Source: Carya illinoinensis (Eukaryota > Streptophyta > Magnoliopsida > Fagales > Juglandaceae). Taken from it: a DNA stretch of 64,000 nt. The stretch is taken from NCBI RefSeq assembly GCF_018687715.1, contig NC_056762.1, positions 34,646,864-34,710,863 on the forward strand. Reading direction: 5' to 3'. Position numbers and translations under genes: made by a program. Below are positions 36,824 to 49,600 of this stretch, in pieces (within the stretch, counting starts at the first letter, position 1; each line of letters begins with the position of its first letter). Below the pieces are notes generated by a model. That model worked only from the letters and a program-made list of their open reading frames with translations, was not told the origin of the DNA and ran no database searches.

Positions 36824-39800
36824 TAGCATTTCCCTTTACTTATATAAATAATATGTATTACACATATTTGATAATAGAATAATTCATACAATTACTTTAT
36901 CTTAGATATTTTATTTTTATTTTTAATTATCATCATCTTTTGATTTTTTTTTTTTTATCCAAAAGTTATAAAAAAATATTGTATAAAAAAAATAACAAAA
37001 TAACAATTTTCATGAGCTTGGTAATGAAAAAAGTTGGGTCCTATTCATGGATTCATGCAATATGTGTGGATATTGGAAGTAGGTCTTTCAAAATGTGTAG
37101 TTATCGAGATGTATTTAATCTCATTGAATTTGGTAAATCCACAAAGATTAGATGCTTTTTTATGTTGCAGATGCATGAACGTTAGTCCCCCGTTTATAAT
37201 CAGTGAGCTGAAGGTCCTATTGCTTAGTATTATTACATGCAATTTTGGATGGGGATTTAGCTAACAACTGAAAAATAAAAATAAAGTAAAGTTTTCAATT
37301 ATGGACCACCTCCAAATTAAGTAGATTTTCCTGAAAAAAAAGAGTAAAATATATGGGATAATTTATCATATATAATATAATATGATCATGCGATGTACAA
37401 ATGTGCACATGACATGTGATCCACATTGACTTTTTTAAGAGGTATTTATCATGTAAACTTTACTAATTAACTAATTATGATATGATGTATTAATAGTTTT
37501 CAGATAAATACTTTAGTTATAAATAAATTATATAAAAGTAAATTTATAAACTGATGTGATATATTACAGTCCATCATATTATAAAGTTATTTTTAATATA
37601 AAGTATTAGATTTAACACATCACGTAAAGTCACGTCAATTTCTAAGTTTATTTTTATATAATTTTTTTATAATTAATAATATAATCTAGAAGTATTTATG
37701 TCTCATATATATGATCACATGCTACCCTGTTAATATTGTTTCATCCATACATATGGTTTAATTTATACTCTATATAATGCCCGACAGTTACTTAAAAAAA
37801 TGGTGAGAGATGGTGTGTACACGTAATTGCTTATCTATCTGGTTTTGTACTATGAAGCATCGATCGATAGTTATAATTTATAAAATTAAACACGTTAGGC
37901 ACTCTTGTTTTTTAATTTATTTTTAAATGTCTAACACCACTACTCTGGCTTGTCTCAACAATTTTTAAATCCTGATGCGATGAATATATATGTTGAAATA
38001 ATGCATGCGTGAGTAATTTGTTAATTTCTCCAATTTATTATTTGTGATTAATAAAATAAAGAGAAATGATAATTATAATCGTGACTGCGTAAGTATTATG
38101 TAATCATTTTAGAAATAGTAAATACATATAAGATCTACATAAAAATTAATTTTTTAGTAGCGAATCTCACTATTTTTTGAAACAAGTATTACACGGCACT
38201 TGCGTATTCCACGACTGTATGTAGGATTATTATAAAATAAATAAATAATAACAATTAATGTTAGGAGAAGTTACTTAGATTGATTATTTAACAAATTATT
38301 TACAAAAAATAATTATTTTTTACGAAAATAGACTTTTCTCATGATAAATAATCATTTACGTTCCAAATAATTAAACACAAAATATTATAAGCATTTTTCT
38401 TAGTGTAACATATATAAATATATATATATATATTCATGCATCATCGGTTGTTCACATCTTATACGTTTTGTTCTATGTTTCTTAGAGTTTACGATGACGG
38501 CATGTTTGTATCGTATTATACCCACGCCTTGTGTTGGTGTTTGTGCTTTCAGTACTACACCTACATATAAATTAATAAATTCATATTATATAATTAATGC
38601 TAATAAAAAAAGGGTTTGAAAGATGATCAGGGTTTCTTGAGATCAGCCAATAATATTATAGGAATTAGCTAAACTCATATATTATATAGAATTATATATT
38701 TAATGTTTATAAACACATGAGTCCCACCAACATGCAAGTTGACCATATAGTAAAATGTAAAACCACAATATACATATAATAACATCATTATATATACACC
38801 GTCTTACGTCAGATTAGGTTGCTTTTGCCACCTTCTGTGAAGACTACCATAAAGTAGTAGTGTTGATTCAACGAATATTTGGGACTGGGAGCGCAAATTT
38901 CTAGCATGAAAGAACAGGAGGTTATTTGAGTTGTTATTCTTTGTAATTGTTGATCATGAGTCCGGATTAAGCTTGGTACTTCCATTTAGAAAATCGTAAA
39001 AGTATCAAGTTCAATCAGTATTAGATACTCGTAAGACTTTCCCGCTCAAGTTAGTTTATCGAAAAAAACATCGCGAGATATCACATTATTCAGTCAAGCG
39101 CATTGTATAAAGAATCCGTGAGCCATTTAACTCAAGTGAAAATTGTGACGTTAGTTTCATGGAATATTGACTAGAGCAATTCCTATCAAAATTGATCTTG
39201 GTCTCCTACCAATAAAGATAACATTTGTTAATCCAACTTGAGATTAATTAATGTAAGGTTTCCTCTATATCCCTACTTTGCATCGTTCTCACCTCACGCA
39301 ACTCTTTGTATCCTGCAAAGAATATATGATATTTTTAGACATGATCGATGGATACCTACCCCCACCACTTTATATATATATATATATATATAGTTGATGT
39401 TTTCTCTCATAAGTCACGCTGATTAATTTAATTAAAGCTTAGGGAGATCAATAGTGATTAGGAGTGGAAGCAATTTTAAAGAATTATATGATTTATATTT
39501 ATAAGTAGGTCCTGGCTGGTAGCTAGCTAGCTAGGTAGAACGTGAAAACACATGAGGAAGAAGAAACTTGTCAATATAAGAAAATTAATTATTTGTGACT
39601 AGTTATTTCTTATAAAAATAACTATTTTATCTTGAAATGAGTATGTTTGGTCGTAAATAATCATTTTCGTTGCAAATAATCTATCACAAATGCTTATTTT
39701 TCTTCTATATTTTTCCAAAAAATCTTTTTTTTTTTTTTCCTTTTTTAATCAATAAGAAGAAAGGAACAAATTATCAAAAATGGATGGAAGAAGAATCCAA

Positions 39801-39925
39801 CAAGCACACCCCACATGAGGCAATAATATTAATTTTTGGAAGAAGAAGAAAAAGATGAATATGGTTGACCGTACAGATCATATTGCACCATGCATACTTA
39901 ATTTTGGGTTTAATTATATAAATAA

Positions 39926-39956
<31 letters not shown>

Positions 39957-41844
39957 AGAGAATTAAATTTTATTCTCAATTCCAATTAGTAATTGGAACT
40001 TGGAATAAAGGGATTAGTTATAGATAAGAAGAATATTCTAATTAAAATGTTTTCTATCATTAATTCTTTCAAATATTATTTTTCATATTGACTTCTGACC
40101 CCATCCATGCTTGTCATGATCAAAGACTAATTAATATTTATTTATTTTTAACTATTGCACAAGTTGAAATGGTCAAGACACACGGTTAGGAACTATACCG
40201 TTAGCCTGCCACCTAAGCTGTATCAAACCTTTAATGGATTTATTATATAATAATATATGATGTCCTTTTATAACAAATGCAATTAATTAAACTGTGCTTG
40301 ATAATTAGTTTTTAATTGCACAAACAGGTGGCGCCTGTCCTACCACCTTAATTATTCACTTTTCTTTAAAATAAATTAATGTGTAATATTGCATGTAACA
40401 ATTTGTGACCATGAATAATCTGTAAATTACGAAACGATATTTATAGTTTTAAAATATTTAAATTCTGCATATTCTATAAATAAATTTAAAATCTACATAA
40501 AATTTTTTATTCTTTTTTAATAAAAATAAGTTAACGAAACTTGTACATATTAAAACTATATCTTATATTATCAAATAAATTATTCGATGTCCCTTTTCAT
40601 TGGAGTGTTGGTATGATTTCTGGATAAAAATAAAGAAGATTAGAAATTCGTTGAGTCCAAGTCAGCAAGGTTTCTTAAAAATAAATAAATAAATAAATAA
40701 TTACACTTAATTAGTGGTGTGGAGATAAGCATCATTTTCTATTATTTTAGCATTTAAACGAGAGGACATGCAAGAGAGCTAGCTAGCAAAGACAAATTAA
40801 ACCAATTAAAGCGGGGTAATGTGTGTTTGCCTGTCCCCCACCGTGCATAATTAGGCTCTACATATATATATATATATATATAGTATATTTCTTATACATA
40901 TATATATGATTACTTTATAGCCCGACACCTGTCCATTATTATTATTAATTTGGATACAATAATTGAAGTATTGCTTTAAGGTAATGGGATAGGATTCATA
41001 TTATAAAAACTATTAGGGTTAGCATAATTTGGAATTTTTGTGAAGGGGTGAAAAATGAGTGGTAAACCAATTATTGGGCGTCCAAATGCTACTATATACT
41101 TAAAAAATGAATCTAAGATATTGGTATAGCTTACAAGAATAATTTTACGTACAATCATAATAATTTATGTATATAATGTATTTATTTATTTTAAAAAAAA
41201 TATTATACAACGTTTAAGTATTTTACGACTGTAAATATTATTTTTCAGTTTTATAATGATAGGTTTTTTAGGTATTAAAATTTGCCTAAAATTAATTACA
41301 ATATTCAAATGGAAGAATGAATTCTAAAAAAAGAAAAAATCATGCTTTTATGTTAATGATGCTCGCTCTAGTCTATCTAATAAGATGGCACCCATTTAAA
41401 AGTTTCACTTTTTATTTTATTTTATTTAATGAAGCAGTGTCGATAACCATCGTAGGAGAAGACTTGAAATGCGATGTACGTGTGGAGATAAATAAATGTT
41501 TGGAGTTTGTGAGGACGTTGTGTTGTGCACCAAAACAACCTCACCATTATGACAAGAAATGTTAAAATTTATAAATTAAAGTAAATTGATGTATTACATT
41601 AATACCTTAATATTAAAATAATATATGGCTCGCAATCATGAGAGCTGAAATTGATAAATAGTTTTAGAAAAGAGAAGAAAAAATAAATAAAAAACGACAA
41701 GGCTGTTCTTGATTCCCTCAAGCCCTCAACGATCTCCAATGGAACATGCCACGGATTTCCCCCACCATCCTCTCAGACCTGGAAAGCTTTTACTGTCGTC
41801 ACTACAGACTAAAGACAAACAGTCTTTTCACCAAACCAAAAAAT

Positions 41845-41895
<51 letters not shown>

Positions 41896-44800
41896 AATTA
41901 ACAATTTCTTTCTTCTAATAAGAATAATTTAACAAATAAGCAATCAAATTAAATGAAGCATTGGTCCTTGGTGGGGGCAAGTGATATGTGTATGCAGACA
42001 TGCACCATGTGGGCGGTGTTACTTTGCTGCTTACTCTAATCAATCTGCACAAATTAGAGAACTCACTTACATCAGATTATAAGTCAAATTAACTTTGCAA
42101 ATCAAATATCCCAACTAAGATGATTTTGAGCCACTCTCTTTCTTCCTTTTCCCTTTTAATTTTACTCATCTAGGATCAATTTGGCATTGTTTAGGTAGTC
42201 ATGGCATGTAGGGTATCCCCACAAAACTTCATTATTTCTAAAAGCTAGCATGCCCAACTAAGGATAAGGAGTAGTTTATTTTAGTTGGGTGCCTTAAAAA
42301 AAAACCCTTAATTTTGGGTTGGAATCCATGTGAGGACAATCATGCTCAAAAGGGGAAAAATAAAATAAATACTGTATTGATTGCTTTGTGTGCTTAGAGG
42401 CTACCCTTCACTTCACATTTGCCTTCAAGATGGCTGATCAGTGGGGACTTTGGTCCCCAAAGGTAGAATGATTTTTCACTTTCTTTTGACTCATGATTTT
42501 TTAGGCTTTTTAAGCCGTTGGATCTTATGATTAGGACTTGCTTTGCTCGATGATGTCATGACGTGGACCTAGTTTTTTTCATTCCTTTTAAGCTTGAGAG
42601 CCACCGGACAGAGTGGACACTCATAATTTCCCTCCCTATGCAGTTCCTCCGCAGAAGAATGGACACATCTTTTTATTAGAGACATCTTGATCCTGGACCT
42701 AACCTCCACATTCTCTTCTTCGTTTTAGACTTTAAGCTTTAAATTTTATGGGTAGGCGTAGGACCACAGGTAGGATAGAGAAACATTTAGCTTCATGCAT
42801 ATATACAACTTACAAGACTGATTTTCCTATGACCTATTCCTGCATGCATGCTTGGATTCAATTATATTAGGTTATCCGTGTCTACAGAGGTTACGATAAT
42901 TAAGACGTTAGAGATGTGTCTTTTTTGTTTTAAAAAATAATAATACTAGTTACAAGTCGATGTAGAGGACACATCATTCACGTTTTAGAATTCTTCGTCT
43001 ATGGAATCTTAATAATATATATGACAAACGTGCACTTTGGGAGATGGTAGTTTTGTTGTAAAAAATAAAATAAAATAAAATAATAATGTGATATATTTTA
43101 AATAAGTAATATTAATTAGTGGTTAATTGTTAGTATAAGTTACGCGGGTACTTAAGTGCGTACGCTTACTGTTGATGCATGTAAATGAATCATGAAATAA
43201 TTCTCATAAAGGTTGCCTATAGCCCTAACAAAAACCGGCAATATAGATATAGAGCTCCATTACAGAACCTGATCGATCTGGGAGATCCCAAGACGACAGA
43301 CATGACTAGGTTAAACTAGAACCCATTTCTTTCATGCAGTACGCACCCTCTTGCTTTTCTGATCATAATTAGGCACTGGGACCCTTCCATTTTAAGATAA
43401 TATATGTTGATGGGTCGCACATGTTTTTGTTTTTAATTACTGGTACGTAATTAGTTATTAGAGTTTCAAATGGGGTAAACCCGTATATTATATTCACAAG
43501 CCGGAGTGAAGAATATATCATTTTAAGGTTTAGTATTCTTGGTGGTGATCACTATGTGTGGTGTACATAGGATGCGTATGATCATATGATCAAGTTTTTA
43601 ATTATTAACATAAGAGGGTGGTGTGCACTCTTTGAGAAAAGCTTATAATATTTAAGGTAGTTAATGCCTCTTAAAATACTATATTGCATTCAACATTATT
43701 CCACCTGCAAGTTGTTGGATGATGCATAGTTTCTTTCGCAACTTCTATAAACCTATTGCTGTTTTTCCTAGAAAATCTATGATTCCTGCTTCCATGGTTG
43801 TTGAAGCTAAGAATGAACAAAAAAAATTCAGCATGTCGTGTTGAAATTCAGTGTGCGAGATTTGCTTGTTCTCTCTGTTGAGTTTGAAAAACCAATATTT
43901 TATGCAGATCTGGTCAGGATTTTTGTATATATATAGATTGTGAAAGTTTTATTAAGGGACATGATTGATACAATCTTCGATTATTTTGTTAATGTGGAAT
44001 CTTGGAAAAGTAACAGCATGATTGTGATTTAAAATTGTAAATAAACAAAACATCTCAAGATGTTGTCTTGTTGTGACGAGTGTTAGAATTGATCGAGCAA
44101 TGTAATTTTCGCGTATCATGCAGATCTATGACTGGTTAAATTAATTAAATCTTAAGTACAAGGACCTTACGAAGGCATGCCATGGGGATGATGTTAGCAA
44201 ATGTTGTCTCGAGCATGCAAGGAAATAATTCCATCTTTTACTTGGACTTTGAATAATCTTTCGGTCAAATTGAGGTTGATTACTCTACAGGAATGCCAGC
44301 AGTCCATTAAGCATTGGACCAACTAAGCAATTGCATGAAAAGGACTTCAATTTTCAATTGGGAGTTGAAAGCATCTTGCAAGGGACATTCTATCTCTCCA
44401 ATATTCCGTATGTTTTGTAGTTTCTGAAGCTGAAGCCTGAAGGGCTGAATATCGTCATCAAGATCCGATTTTCTTTTTTCTTAGATCTTGTGTGTGGGGT
44501 CTAAGATCAGGGATGTATTAGTCTCAGTATTTTGTTGGACAGTGCAAGTGGTGAGCTTTTTCTTGGTAAATGGACACATATTCTAGAGGTATTGTGATGT
44601 TATTGTATCCTATGAACCAAAGTCGTTCAACCCCTGCAGTTGATGACGAGCTTGGTTAATTGGTAGGTTTGCTGGTCCTCTACTAATACCCTGTCGTTTT
44701 ATGGTGCTCTATTAGCCTAACAGTTGGAGCAATTGTGAAATTAGGATTTTCAAAAGCTAGTAGCTCAACCAGCCTAAAGCTCTCCGCTTTATTTTTTTAA

Positions 44801-46626
44801 TGTTTGCCATGGACATGTTCAGCAAACAGTTCACTTCTAGCTTCATTTTTTTCAGAAATTAGTTCATTGAATCTGATAGCATAGCAGCCTTTTCCATGCT
44901 TCACCTTCTGTAATCTGAATCAAGTTGGTTTGGTTTCCCATTTGGACTGGAAAGGAAAAGCCAAGGAAAGAATGATTCATAAAATAACAATTAGCAGACT
45001 GAAGTATTCATGTATGACAGAAAGCCTGAAAGTCAGAAGAGAATATATACACATCATGGCGTAGAATTGCAGTTAGTAAACTCAGTATCTTTCAAAGGCA
45101 TATTCTCACAATTAAACATCTTATTATGCACCAATATGGAAACAAAGCACATGATCCTTCAGCTTTCAGGGCCCATTTAATGTGCCCAAAGGTTGAGAGA
45201 GAAAAAAAAAACAACAACAACAAAACGCATTAAAAAGTCATGTCCCTAATGATGGCCTAATCTATTGATAGAATCATAGGATAAACATAAATAGAAGGAA
45301 TCTAATTATATTATAGATCGAAAGGGATGATTAGAGGAACTAAAGTTGCCACTGTCCCAACATCAAGCTCATTCATTGCTGGGGTCATATTCAGCAGTCG
45401 GCACAGTAATCAGCACCAATACTAGTGGGTTTACTAACTTTAATGTCCACCTAAAGAGCTAGATAGATTAGTTTAATCTAAGTGCCCCGCTATCAACCAG
45501 TAGAAGAAGCTAAGCTAGCTCAGGAGCAACTTCAACCAGCAGAGGACATTTTTCTTCAAGAGTGAGCCTTTGATAAATCCTTTTAATTTGTGGGCAAGTT
45601 GCAAAGATTGGATTGCAAAAGTGGAACTTGCTGGAATGCAATTCTCTCTAGCACAATGAAAAACTTTCTTAAACAATTTGTAGTCTCTGAAATCAGGCAA
45701 AATACACTTTGCAGTTTGCACCCTCAAAATATGAAAGCTAATATTTTACGCTTCAGTTGAATTATGGCCGTTAAGATTTAAAAAAAAAAAAAAAAAGATT
45801 ACATGGCATGATCTTGACCGTCAGCTCTTAATGGAAGGTACAAAATGTAAGTTTTTCATAATTTGATGGTGCAAAGTGTATATTTCTCAGGCGAAATTTC
45901 GAGGTAAAGCAAAAGACAACACACAAGAATGACCAGAGCTCAGCCATCTAAAGAGATGGATACAGTGTCTGAGAAGTTTTACATGATGATAGTGCTTTTA
46001 TCATATATTTCGCTTGTGTCGAAAAAGAAATATGGATAGCTTCCGAATTATAGAAGGTGGAGGGATCATGTGACGAAAGCTGATGGAAGATGATGGCAGA
46101 TTTCGGGAGGAAATTGTTAAATGTAACTAAAAATATAGTTTGAACAAGTTACTCCAGCATAGCTTCAAAAGTCATCCTTGTATTGATTCCAACTCCAAAA
46201 GGCCAGACTTTGAAGTCAAATTCCATGAACTCCCCTGGCATTTCCCGGAAAGAATGTCGAAAGAAGCATTATGTTGGGCCGTCTTTGACTAATCTCACAA
46301 TGAACAACATAAGAAAGCCCAGCAAGGGTCTTGGAGAAGGCATAACACATCTCCATATTCCCGAGATAAATGTCAAGTAAAACGAAGAGAAAAATGGCAG
46401 CACCTTTTTATTCACTGAAACAATTACTAAATCTGATTCATCCAAACAATCACGAAATCTATAAGCAGAGGTAAAATGTAAACATTGCCTTCAAGACTTG
46501 TTACGCTGTGTGCTTGATTCCGATACAAAGAAATAACCCTACTTTATGATTCCAATAGCTTTACCATCTAAAAATTGATGATTCCAACAATGAAAGGTGA
46601 AGAGAAAAGGCTACAGTTAACTGTTT
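36824..46626. other. 9.8-kb intergenic region without a supported gene
   Basis: AT-rich DNA with many short repeats: TA runs near 39370-39392, 39930-39955 and 40862-40881, AAAT repeats near 40677-40700, and the GA microsatellite at 41846-41893. Open frames are short and of random composition. One 82-codon frame at 41317-41565 has a hydrophobic N-terminus and several Cys, but no other support. The last few hundred bases before 46626 are presumably the KAS I 3' untranslated region. No tRNA, rRNA or known transposon coding was recognised. Confidence 0.55.
41846..41893. repeat. (GA)n microsatellite
   Basis: 48 bp of uninterrupted AG/GA dinucleotide repeat. Confidence 0.95.
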
Positions 46627-49600
46627 TCAGGGTGTGAAGGGAGCAAAGACAACCACCGAGTTGTGCCCACCAAAGCCAAATGAGTTGGAGATAGCTGCAG
46701 AAAAATTAGAAATTTTGATCAGTCAACCTTTGGGCTGATGTACCATTATGTCATCATTCAACTACTAAAAACACAAATTATTGAAAAAAAGGGGTTTCTT
46801 GTTGCTCTGGGCTAACACAATTCTCCGGCAATGCGTGTATGTGTGTGTGTGTATATGTATATTTCAATTTTGATTATTCAGTTTTGACCCACATATATAT
46901 ACGTTTATATGGCAGTTGCATCATTTTTTACACACGCTAAGTATTGACATACCAACATTAACTTCGTGCTTTTTCTTCACGTTTGGGACAGTATCAATTG
47001 TGACAGCAGGCTCCAAGTTCTACACGAATAATAGAAATATATATACATGAAATGCATTAAGAAAACCGTTGGAATTAGCTAAAAGGAGGCAAGCGAATGT
47101 GAGAAATGAATGAATAGGATTAGTACATCTTGGTTAATAGTTGGATGCACCCAGCCAGTTCTGATTGCTTTTATAGTTGCTATAGCCTCTAATCCACCGG
47201 CAGCGCCAAGGCTATGTCCAATCATTGACTGAAACAGGAAAAAAACCGTTAATAAGCTATGTTGTAGTTACCCCACATCATTTGGTGAATTAGACCTCAT
47301 TTCTTGAACTGGTTTGCATGGAATAGGATTTAGGTTTCTTGCCTTAGTCCCATTCATCTTTATCTCCGACGTGTCCTTGAAGACCTTTTTTATGGCACTA
47401 ACCTCAGCCAAGTCCCCTGCTAGTGTAGATGTTGCATGAGCATTCACATAGTTCACCTACAAGTCATACATTTGAGAAAGTTTATCACATTTCTAATCTC
47501 CCTTATAAATGGTATATCTCCATATAAGTATGATGAAAACTTTAGCCTTGAGATCAAGGACTGCTTTTACCTCTTCAGGGGAAACTCCAGCATCTTGTAA
47601 ACTTTTCATTATGCAAGATGAAACTCCAAGGCCATCTGACCTAGGATCAGTCATGTGATGGGCATCACATGTTATAGCACCTCCCAAATACTCCGCATAT
47701 ATTTTTGCTCCTCTTTTCATTGCGCTCTCCAAGCTCTCCATAATCTTTTTTGGTTTACAAAAATAAGTATTCTTAGCAATATAAGATTGGATAAATTATT
47801 GTTAAGGCCAGAAGAAAATACTAAGTCATGTTATACTGAAAGAACAGTAGATTCTAACTACCAGAACTCCAGCTCCTTCTCCCATAACAAAACCATCACG
47901 ATCCTTGTCCCATGGTCTGGAAGCTTTATGGGGTGCATCATTTCTCTGAGACAAAGCCCGGCAAGCTATGAACCCGCCTACCCCAGTAGGCATGACTGCA
48001 GCCTCCGTCCCGCCAACTACCATGATATCTGCCTCACCTCTTCTAATGTGGTTCGCAGCTGAAAAGAAGCAGTAATTTGCAGTTGCACAAGCAGTTGAAA
48101 TGGAGTAATTAGGTCCCATCAAACCAGTGTCTATAGCCAGCAATGCTGACCCCATGTTGGTGATTGAATATGGAATGAAAAATGGTGTGATCTTCTTATA
48201 TCCCTTTTCGATTAGAGCTTCCACTCCAGCGGAGAAAGCTGTTAAGCCTCCCATGCCTGATCCCACCAGGACTCCAATTTTTGTTCTGTCCATCTGCAGA
48301 AAAAGTGAAACTTGTTACGCTTAATATAAAGACTGGTGAATTATAATGTGCTGCTTACAAAATCTGACCGACTTTTTCAAGAACTTCAGGTCCAAGGTTG
48401 GCATCTTCAAGGGCCCTCTTGCCAGAGACTAAACAGTACCGCCAGGAATCATCAAGCCGGCGATCGTTCTTCCCATCAATATAGCCTTTGGAAGAAAATT
48501 CACGAATCTGACCTGCAAACCGGACGGAGAAATTTGAAGCATCAAACCTGTCAATTAGGTTGATCCCACTCTCTCCTTCCAGAAGTTTGTTATAGAATAT
48601 ATCAATGTCACTGCCAAAAACCGACACAAGGCCCATTCCTGTTATGACAACACGTTTTTTGGGATCTGTTTCTCGTTTGGGAGCTGAAACTGTTGAAGCC
48701 ATGGACTTGATTGTTCTGCATTTTGGAGCTGAGAATGGAAAATCAAAATCAAGCTAGTATTACCACAAATAATGCCCCATAAGATGTCAATGTTGTATTA
48801 TCGAGGACTGTACATACTTAGCCATAGAAAAAGGCTTAGACAAACTAAAAGAAAAATAAATCAGCACTAGAAGATATAGCAACAAGTGACGTCTAGAGAG
48901 AACATTAAGGGATCAATAACTGAAAATCTATGTTGCTGTCCCTCCGGATTATCACTTCTGATCTGGACAAAGGACAATGTTATGGGTTATACTCAATATC
49001 AGACACATGCTAAATTACATAATTAGAGTGGTATATAAATTTCACCTAGTAGACTGACCAAAGTACAATTCAACAGGACCTTAAATTTTCACAATGTATT
49101 AGAGGAAAGAACCCATGAAATAAGATATCATCCACTACAAATTATAACAGCTCTCACGCCTACACAGTTTGACTCTATCTTCAGCCCAGATAAGGAGTAA
49201 AATCATTCTCCACAGGAAGCTTCCCATTGCTTTCTAAACAAAACACTCGTACACCCAATCATTTCTTATATTTGAGATTAAAAAAGAAAACAAGTCTTTA
49301 GGGCCAAAATGAGACTTCAGATAGTATTACATCGAAGTCATTTTCTTGAATGGTGCAAAGAAGTCTCTTCAGGGTCTTATGCTAGTTCTCCATACCTATG
49401 AAGAGTGGTCAGGGCAACGAGTCAGCAAAGAAAAAACGGCAATTTATTTTTCCAAACAATTCATGGTCGAAAGGAAGCAAGCTGCTAGGCGGTTGATAGG
49501 TTTCTCGAAAGGCACCTTCCCATTTAAATGCCTGGGTGTTCCAATTATTAGTGGTCGACTAAAGGCCAGAGATTTGGATGAGATGGTGAACAAAGTAAGG

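Noticed and set aside
41317..41565. 82-codon plus-strand ORF with hydrophobic N-terminus and several Cys, resembling a small secreted peptide
   Set aside because: No cleavage-site pattern, no recognisable cysteine spacing, no promoter signal, and surrounded by AT-rich non-coding DNA.
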